In this document: positions 56,162 to 64,000 of the stretch, in pieces
Layout: every line of letters starts with the position of its first letter
How positions within the stretch are numbered: position 1 is the stretch's first letter
DNA from: Daedaleopsis sinensis
Taxonomy: Eukaryota; Basidiomycota; Agaricomycetes; Polyporales; Polyporaceae
NCBI GenBank assembly: GCA_033807695.1
Contig: CM066300.1
Location: 3,472,001 to 3,536,000, forward strand
Direction of reading: 5' to 3'
Length of the DNA: 64,000 bases
Program-made: the position numbers and the translations under genes
Notes under the pieces: generated by a model
The model's input: only the letters and a program-made list of their open reading frames with translations
Databases searched by the model: none
Told to the model about the DNA's origin: nothing

Positions 56162-57233
56162 ATGAGTGCTGTGGCCCCCAAGCAGATGAACCCGCTTCTC
56201 GCCGCTTACCTTCGCAATCTCTCGACGAATCCCCTTCGGACGAAGGCCATCACGACATGTGAGTGTCACTCACACGGCAACATGCCTACCCCTCTCTCCG
56301 CTACCTCCGCCACCCCCGCAAATCCCTTCCTATTCAATATGAACGGAATATGAACGGTTCAGCAGCTGCTAATTGACTTTGGCTATGGCTTCTCTCCCCC
56401 ATGACATCGCTCCCGCACATCCCGGACACGCACACCCATCACAACACCCTGCAACTCACGGCGCCGCATGTGTATGAATGCTTGAAACGCAACAGCGGCC
56501 CTCCAGTTTTTCCAGGAGATCCTCGCGTCGCACCTCGCGGGCGCGCCCCCGCCTCGCGTTGCCAAGGACGCGCCGTTCCTCGTGCACGTCCTCGCGCGCG
56601 CGCAGGTGTCGGGCAAGGCGTTCAAGATGGCCGCGTACGGCGCGTTCGTGTCCGCCCCCATCTCGCACACGCTCGTGAACGCGCTCCAGAAGGTGTTCGC
56701 GGGCAAGACGGGGGCTGGGGCGCGCATCGGCATGTTGCTCGCGAGCCAGCTCATCGTCGCGCCCATCCAGATCGTCGGTAAGTGGTCATAAGGGCTGAGG
56801 TCCGTGTATGAAAGCGGGGATGTGAAGTTGACTGGCGTGGTGTAGCGTACCTCGCCGCCATGGCGGTCATCAATGGCGCGAAGAGCGTCGACGAGGTCTC
56901 GAAGACTGTGAAGGCTGGATTCGGGAACGTCCTGAGGGTGCGTATGCATTTGCCCTATAGCTTTACGTTTCTCACTGTCGCTCTGCGCATGCAGATTACA
57001 TGGATGACTTCCCCCGTTTACACCGTCTTCGCGCAGCAGTTCCTGCCGATGGAGATGTGGGTTCCGTTCTTCAACTTCATGCAATTCCTCACAGGGGTAG
57101 GTCATGTTTCCTGCAGACCTTCACAGAGACTCACCTCGCTATGCTACAGACCTACTTTAACACCAAACTCAAGAAGATGCGTCTCGAGGCGGAAGAGAAA
57201 GCCAAAAAGGATCGGGAGAGCAAGAAGGACTAG
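56162..57233 (+). CDS. PMP22/Mpv17-family membrane protein
   Basis: Exon 1 MSAVAPKQMNPLLAAYLRNL...NPLRTKAITT joins by a split Ser codon to ALQFFQEILASHLAG. Four hydrophobic segments follow the family plan: FKMAAYGAFVSAPISHTLVN, IGMLLASQLIVAPIQIV, YLAAMAVINGA, and the signature ITWMTSPVYTVFAQQFLPME then WVPFFNFMQFLTG-TYFNTKL (the conserved W..P..Q.....P...W..F motif). It ends with a lysine-rich tail (KAKKDRESKKD). This family forms small channels in peroxisomal or mitochondrial inner membranes. The NPLRTKAITT start and basic tail fit Pxmp2/PMP22 better than Sym1, but location is inference. Confidence 0.88.
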
Positions 57234-57368
57234 GCCATGCAAGTTCCCCGGCAAGCGTCTCACTGAGTGTACTCACTTGGATTGAGTGTACACCAATATT
57301 CCGATCTCCTCCAGCACTATATACGGATCTGTAGTACACTAACATATAGTACTGCACATATATAACAT

Positions 57369-60300
57369 CTATCTACCGAGTCCAAATCGCCCAATGTCCA
57401 CCACTGATACAGAAGGTCGCTCGCCCACCTGTGGGCTCTGTATGTAGCGTAATTGTCTTGACTTCCATCCCGCTCTGAGGGACTCGGGGGTGTCCTCTAA
57501 CACAGGCTCCCCCACTTCGGTTTCGACAGTCCACAAGCGGAGGGAGTACGTCCCTGGTCTCGTCACCCATATTTTGGCGTGGGCTACGACAGATTGTGAA
57601 GGGGCAATGATATGTCGATGTATGAGGCGACCCGCATATGGTGGGTCGCCGTGATCGCGATGGCTGTAAGTCGTGAACGTCAGCAGCATATCATCTTCAG
57701 GACGGATCCGAGAAAGCACGTACATGGTCGGATCATCTTGCGACCGTTCTGAGAGCATCAACACGGCTTTGGCAGGGTGCGTCATCGACAGGTTCCGTAG
57801 GGTGAACGATACAGGGACGTGGCACGGTCTGCAAGCACGTTCGCGCGGTCAACAGACGGAACAGCCATCGCACAAGCACACCTACGCACCCCTCCCTGAA
57901 GTCGTGCTCGACGACCGAACCATCCTTCACGAACACCGCGACTGGATCGGTCTCCTCGTTCCACTCGCAAGTCCGCACCGCCTCCAGGATCGCCTGTCGT
58001 TCACGGTGCGTCTCCGCGTACATCGACCGCTTGACCTTCATGGTTCGCGCTTCCTCGACGATCTCTTTGAGCGCTGCGTGCTGCGCGCCCAATGTCGGGC
58101 CCTGCAGCAGTATGTGCCCGGCGCGTTTCTGCGCAGGCAGCTCCCAGAACACGACGAGATCGACGGTGGAAGGGTTGTACAACGGGAAGATCGAGCGGTG
58201 TGTTTGAGAGGGAATATCGGGGTGCGCAGCGCGGAGCGCCTGTGTGGCCATAGTCCGACGTCCGCAATGCAAGAAGTGGCGCGTCGCAGGGGTGCTCAGC
58301 GAGACCGCGCTAGTATCCTGCCGACGACACATCTTGTTAGGCACATCTACTTGAGCGAGAGTGTTACTGACCTGGACCGTGTGCATGCAGACAAGTTCGA
58401 TCGGGGGAGGTTCCGACGGGTCGGTTGGTTCACCCTTCAAGACGGACTGAATCTTCCGGGCGACGAACTCTCGCGTTTCTGTCGAGCCGGAACCAGCCTG
58501 CCAGGGCACAGCTCCTAATGAAATATCCGCGATTTGTCGAGGGCCCATGGTGACACTGGAATCATGTTGTTAACCATCGCACAAGCCATAGAGAGTAAGG
58601 AACACCCACGGAGAACGTGTCCCCAACGAAGAGCAACTCCACAAAGCTCCAATGGTAGATAGTTGGGTCAGCTGAATGTTGCTTGCTCCAGAGATGTTTT
58701 CAACTTCCACGCCAATGATGTAGGTTTGCGCATGAGATGCACTCGGGCGTACGGAGGTGGAGACTTTTATTATCGGCTTGACTTCGTACCTTCGGGTCAC
58801 CCTAGCACAATGGAATGGGGCGCCATCGGACTGCGTGCCTGTTCAGTCAGGCGTAGCATGATGCCAGCGCCCAGACGTACCTCGCGGAACACGAAAAGCA
58901 TACGCAGATCTTGCTCTCCGTGATGGGCCGCGTGGAGGATCAACGGTAGTTGCACTTCATCTCCAGCTTCGAGCACAGACGATGAGTGGATCTTGTCTAA
59001 AGGGACACGGTAAGGCTTTCTTGGCGCAAGTGAATTACTTGATTGCAGCGTTTCAGTTTCTAGTGGGATTGATGATGACGGGACTATACGGATATTAGAG
59101 CTGGCCTGAGACGAGGCATCTATTTCCTTACCTGCAACGTCGTCGCCGGCGTCTACCCACAGTTCGTCCTCTTCTCCAGTCAGCATCCACAGTTCGCTTA
59201 TGCGACGTGTTCCAGAGTTCGTGAGCCATACTCTCTGGTGCTTGTACTCTCCTTGAGCGAGCATGAGATGCCTGTCATCCACAAAATGCGCGTGCAAACG
59301 CTGTCCGGCTTCTTCGATCTCGACCTTGATGAGCACGTCCGGCGCGTACTCTCTCCCTTGCCGTTGAGCAGGTGTATCGTTAAGCCGGCGTCCGCGCGTG
59401 GCAAGCGACTCGGTAGCTGGCAGCAGCGAAAAAAACTCGTACGTCGCATGCGTGACGACTAGTGATGCAGGTCGAGAGCATTTTATGCCGATAGGAACCT
59501 GCATGGATGAGTTACTGTTGCGAGAGGAGGGTCCAGAGACAACACTTACTGTGCGGGTGTCTCTGGCACCAAGCATGACCTCGTCAAGGATCTCTACTTC
59601 AAGGAAGTCTCCAGTTATGTCTACTTCTGGCGAAGAGGATTCTCGGACTGTTACAGTCAAGCCTGACAATGATACCTCCACATCCAGTGGGTTCCTGATC
59701 ACAAGATCCACCCAGCACATCTCTACAAGACGCATCAAGGGATACACGATTGCACAATTTTTAGGTGAGCTCACCATTGACCGCGGCCTTCCCGCTTTTG
59801 CCGAGCTTCTCCTTGCCCCGTGCTGACCAGAAGCTTGACCAATCCTGTTCCAGCGTCTCCCATGCTGAGGAATCGCCCTCTACTGCATCACCAGGAAATC
59901 GAACCCGTGTCTGTTTTGCATGGCAGAATGTGATAGGCAGTTGGAGGTTCAGACTCTTCCACTTGTCTCCTTCTGTAGCTTTGTAATGCTAACGCCATCA
60001 CTGTAAGCATAGCACGATGTAAAGTTAAACATACTCACTTTGAACGCTACACGGAAGTCTTCCAAGTAGACCTTATCAGTGCTCGGGGGAGGTAAGAGGG
60101 GTGAGGTGGCTCCATTGATTTGAGGTGGCTGTAGTGGCCTCGCCGACTGACAGGGCTGAAGTAGTGCTAGGAAATAGCTCACAGCAGCGGCAGTATCACC
60201 CGTGGTGTACAACAGCCTTCCTATCATCATCATGTGCATTATTATTTACGCGAGGAGCCACTGAGTGGACGGTAGTATCTCACCTAGTTCATGTTCTATA

Positions 60301-62533
60301 CCAGGCAGGACGGCGGGGAAGCCTTCCGAATGCGTTGAGATCTTGTCTTCACTTTCCCAGAACGAAGGGGAGAGTTCTTTCGGCATCGGATCCTGATAGA
60401 GGTGGTGCGCTTTCCGGAAGAAGTACATCGCAAGGCGTTTCTACCGAGGTCGCGAGTGTTAGCGAACACATGGTCCCACCGCTCGGTATTATACGCACAA
60501 TGCCCGTTTTCTCTAGCTTGTCTGCAGCGACCAGATACCACAACGCGGCTCTTCGTCTAGCGCCTTTCAGCTCACTGAGGAATGCAGCATGTGCGTACAG
60601 CGTCGCAGTGGGGGGCTCTTCTGCCTTCAATTTACCATTAGCGAACGCAACGAGAGGTTACAGGCAGCGAGGGCTTACACTGGACGCAGCTTTGACGAGC
60701 CATCGTTCACCTTCAAGCACCGAGCCAAGGAAGTCTTGCCGGTCGATGCCAGACTCCCATCGCACCGCATATACTAGAGCCCTGTACTGTGCATGTGCTG
60801 GCGCCTCGAAAGGAATTGTTTGCCGAGGTTGCGGCCCAGTTAGAGTGGCTAGCGCGTGATCTACATGTAGCACTAGTGCTGGCGACGGCGCCGATAGTAG
60901 CGGAACTATGTCCTGAGGGTAGGATCATTAGATGGTTCATGCATGGCATGGTGTGGGTGGGAAACGTACGGAACCGCCTCTGCCTTCCTTGCGTAGTGTT
61001 TCCCAAACTGAGATCGCAAGTTTGTAGTCTCCGAGGATTGTCGCGAATTCGGCTAATCGTCTTTGCTGGTTCACGCTACCGCCGCCCATGGTCGATATTG
61101 ACGTTACTGACGCGATGGAACTGACAGAATTGTTCGGTCCATGGGTAAATCTGGAGTTAGCGGACGATATAGATGGATTGGATCCATGTGTTGGGGTCGC
61201 GGGTGAAGCTGTGGTAGAGGCACCGAATAGTCTGCGCGTCGATGAGAACAGTCGTGATGGAAGACGCCGTGACGATGAGTACTGTAGGGCAATCAGTGAG
61301 GACCACAGATACGTACGTTTCCGTGAGGACGTACAGTCTCGTTCCACTCTACTACGCACTTCTCCATCCAAGGGACCAAGCTCATTGTCACGAACTCGCG
61401 GACGAAGCGGCCAATCTGCTGGATGTCCTCTTGCGTTAGCGTGATAGTACTTCCATTATATCCGACCAGAGGTTCAGTGGTCTCCGCATGTTTGCTCGTC
61501 AAGGGTGATGGGCCTAGATGTGGCATGGGCGAAGGTGGAGGGCGCGGTGGAGTAAGACCAGGGTTAAGTGACGAGCCGTTCATCGAAGACTGGGGACCAC
61601 GTGAGGGTGAGTCAAACGAAGAGAGCGTCGGTAGTCGTGGTGGAAGGGCTGGTACAGGGACTGGGGCGGGGGATGCTGAGGAGGGAAGTTGGAGGGGGAG
61701 GAGGAAACTGTGTAAACCATACTGCTTCTTGACGGCATTAAACAATGCTTCCGCACTAACGAGTGCGCACAAGATGAGTTCATCCGTCATGTTCAAGAGA
61801 CCAGCACGAGATACACGCACATTGGATCGGTCAGGGAGGAACTTGACGGATGGACGATTAAGAAGTAGCGCATAGAGGTGAGGTCCATCCATGGTGGAAA
61901 GTCGAAGGCACGGGAAGTCAAGTCCTGCAAAGCTTGAAGCGGGTTCACTGCCGTAGTGGAGACGGCCAGGATGACTACGGTAGAGTACGGCGCACAGGTC
62001 AATCATACTGAACCTTAGCCATGGGCAATTACGCACGAGACACAGGATGGTTCCAACCCTCGGTGTTGCTTGGAATGTGGTCTCCGTCCACGCATCTCTT
62101 GACCTCCTCCCACCAAGGGGTCCGGTTTCTCCATATCTTCCCGCCCTCTTTCGTCTCGTTCTCGACAGTGTCTAACCACCGTTCGCAGCGCTGCGAGATG
62201 CGCGACCCGATCCAGTCCATAGTTCTTCCTGCACGCTGCTCTTCATCTTCATGGACTGCATTTTCGATTTCCACCACATCGGAGAAACGAATAGCAAATG
62301 ATGAATGTGGGACAGATGTCAGTGATGTCGTTCGAGTTGTGACTTCAATTATGGGTCAGTTGAAGTGGTATTAAAGAGGCGCGTGGTTACGCACTTTGGG
62401 GCAATGGCGAGAAACACTGTAGGATCTCTGGAAGAGGGGGTAGGCCAGCTTTGTCGAGGACCTCCTGAACATCAGGTGAAGCCAGAATGCAGACATGCGG
62501 GCTGAGCGAATAAGGGAGGGTCGGGGGTGGCAT
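57369..62533 (-). CDS. TRS85: TRAPP complex subunit Trs85/TRAPPC8
   Basis: A large minus-strand gene with many short introns, from ATG 62533 (MPPPTLPYSLSPHVCILASP) to 57369. Early exons read DVQEVLDKAGLPPLPEILQC and SVPHSSFAIRFSDVVEIENA, then DWIGSRISQRCERWLDTVEN. The Trs85 core contains IQQIGRFVREFVTMSLVPWM-EKCVVEWNE and LAEFATILGDYKLAISVWET. A TPR-like stretch (AFLSELKGARRRAALWYLVA, YFFRKAHHLYQDPMP, GDTAAAVSYFLALLQP) follows, then beta-rich C-terminal domains with Ser/Thr-rich linkers. Trs85 defines TRAPPIII, which activates Ypt1/Rab1 for ER-Golgi traffic and autophagy. Trs120 was considered but the N-terminal order and the MEK-type core fit Trs85. Internal boundaries in 58.5-61.3 kb were not all resolved. 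Confidence 0.8.
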
Positions 62534-63041
62534 CTAGCGCAGCGTAGATCTCCCGAGAAATGAGAATGTCCGGTGTGTGTATGTTCCAGTCGTCTTGCAA
62601 GACTTAGATAGTGCCGTATCAACAGCCCAGTTATGACGTATACCAGCGTAGTGACGATCCAGAGTGAACTCAGGTATAGTGGGTACGCGCAATGGCGCTA
62701 AGGGCAGTCGTGGTCAGTGAAGAAGCCGCCTATGACACGGTCCTTCTCCGACCCTCACCACCAGATATCCGACCCGACGTGTACGCAACGAGAACCAAGG
62801 TGAGCAACATGTGTCTGCTTGTTGTAAACGAAACGACACAGTTTCAGTACTAGTACACACAATATGGCAATCAAGTAGACCCTGTACTACAGCAATCGTA
62901 ACAGACAACTGCAGCGATACGAGAAACATGCAGAGAGGTACAGTAGATAAACCAAAGACGCAATTGCAACGAGCTAGACTGAACGCGAGAGAGCAAGAGA
63001 ATGTACCGGACTACGTTCTGTCCCAAGTATCGGAATCACTT
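62534..63041. other. Intergenic region between tandem minus-strand genes
   Basis: About 500 nt holding the 3' UTR of the WW-domain gene and the promoter of TRS85. No gene supported. Confidence 0.4.
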
Positions 63042-64000
63042 CTAAAACCCGCCTCCCCCTCCGTCGAAGCCACCACCTCCTCCATCAAAGCCTCCACCTC
63101 CTCCGTCGAAGCCTCCACCATAACCACCTCCGTCGAATCCACCTCCATATCCATAGCCAGGACCATCGAGCATGTCGCCGAGCAACAGTCCACCCGCCGC
63201 TCCAGCCAGGAGCGGTAAACCGATCCCTCCACCAAATCCGAAACCGGACATCCCAGTTCGTCTGCCTCCTAGGCCGAAGGGACTTCCAGCCGGCGCTGCG
63301 TACATTGGTTGGCCGTAGGGCTGTCCGAACTGTGGTCCATACTGCTGTCCGTACTGTGAACCGTAACGGCTAAATCCAGCCCTGGAACCACCATACGGTG
63401 AAGACATCTGTTGCTGGATCGCTTCTTGCCGCAACCGGCGCTGCTCAGTCAATCGCTGCATATACTGACCCAGACGGTTCAGTCCTGAGGCGCAAGATGT
63501 GACGACGATGAACTTACCAGCTCTTCTTTGCGCTTCTCCTCTCGACGATGGGCTTCGCGCTCTTCCTTGGTGCCGATAGCTTTGTCCTTCAGTTTCCCGA
63601 GGAACCCCCTATCCTGCTGACCGACGGGTGTTCCAGGATGTGAATTTGAAGGCCGTATCCTATCGTTTGAACGGGGGACGTTAAGATGGGACCCCGAAGA
63701 ACTCGACGGCGCGCCGGCATAGGAATGGCGCCGAGGGGAGTATGGGGGAGGAGCTTCGTCTGGACGTTCTCGGGCGAGACGATCGCGGACATCAGGATGC
63801 TCCCGGAGGAACTGTTCGTCTTCGTACGGATGAACCCATATTGATCTCGGAGGCTTCGCCTTCGTGTCTACCTATTGAGCGGAGGATGTCAGCTCTTCGT
63901 CGGTGTGCACGCAGTGCTTCCCTATACGCACCCAGAAGGGGTGCTGGCTGTTGGGGTCCAATTCGCGGATCCACCCGTCTGGTAATGGTGCAGTGTCGTG
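63042..64000 (-). CDS. WW-domain protein with Gly/Tyr-rich tail (5' part outside the window)
   Basis: Read from the window edge: a WW domain LPDGWIRELDPNSQHPFW-VD, with the second conserved aromatic in SIWVHPYEDEQF, split by a 60-nt intron. A linker with PPPYSPRRHS and a charged helix (KLKDKAIGTKEEREAHRREE) follows. After another intron come a Gln/Arg-rich stretch (RLTEQRRLRQEAIQQQM) and a Tyr/Gly/Gln-rich region. A short hydrophobic Gly-rich segment (GGGIGLPLLAGAAGGLLLGD) precedes the terminal FDGGGGG repeats at 63042-63160. WW domains bind Pro-rich ligands. The GGLLLGD-type motif is common in fungal WW proteins of unknown role. The start lies beyond base 64000. Confidence 0.75.

Noticed and set aside
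1..64000. CRISPR array, rRNA or tRNA genes
   Set aside because: No regularly spaced repeats or rRNA-like stretches were seen. I could not scan for tRNAs exhaustively by eye, so a missed tRNA is possible.

Overview
The window looks like nuclear DNA of a filamentous basidiomycete, most likely an Agaricomycete (polypore-like). It has compact genes broken by many 40-70 nt GT..AG introns, moderately high G+C, pyrimidine-rich promoters and typical fungal families: a Zn2Cys6 regulator, YTH1, SHB17, YHM2, TRS85 and a fungal Rac1. Gene models below were built by joining open frames across GT/AG boundaries and checking phase. No homology search was run.

Layout. 0.4-11 kb is ordinary host sequence: a three-KH RNA-binding protein, a NUFIP1/Rsa1-type snoRNP assembly factor, an M16 metalloprotease, prephenate dehydratase and the polyadenylation factor Yth1. 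11.6-17.5 kb holds a Zn2Cys6 transcription factor and a YjbQ/UPF0047 gene split into eight exons, three of them micro-exons. 18.28-36.10 kb is a mobile island. It contains a LINE-type non-LTR retrotransposon on the minus strand (ORF1 with a CCHC knuckle; ORF2 with endonuclease, reverse transcriptase and RNase H) ending in a poly(A) tail. A complete PIF/Harbinger DNA transposon is nested in the LINE 3' UTR, with 44-bp perfect terminal repeats and a TTA target duplication. Upstream of LINE ORF1 lie about 6.5 kb carrying several intron-containing genes I cannot identify. The LINE poly(A) and the far edge of this unknown cargo are flanked by the same 15-bp direct repeat, as if everything between had entered as one unit. 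36.3-64 kb returns to host genes: a small mitochondrial-type membrane protein, a RhoGEF, a Ngl/CCR4-like exonuclease, RAC1, SHB17, a large coiled-coil protein, an F-box protein, the YHM2 citrate carrier, a PMP22/Mpv17 protein, TRAPP subunit Trs85 and the 3' part of a WW-domain gene.

How the genes relate. The host genes are mostly unlinked housekeeping functions. The RhoGEF and RAC1 lie about 3 kb apart and could act in one polarity pathway. The most unusual content is the island (nested transposons plus unidentified genes bounded by one target-site duplication), the micro-exon structure of the YjbQ and YHM2 genes, and a possible intron-retention switch that would give the coiled-coil protein a membrane tail.
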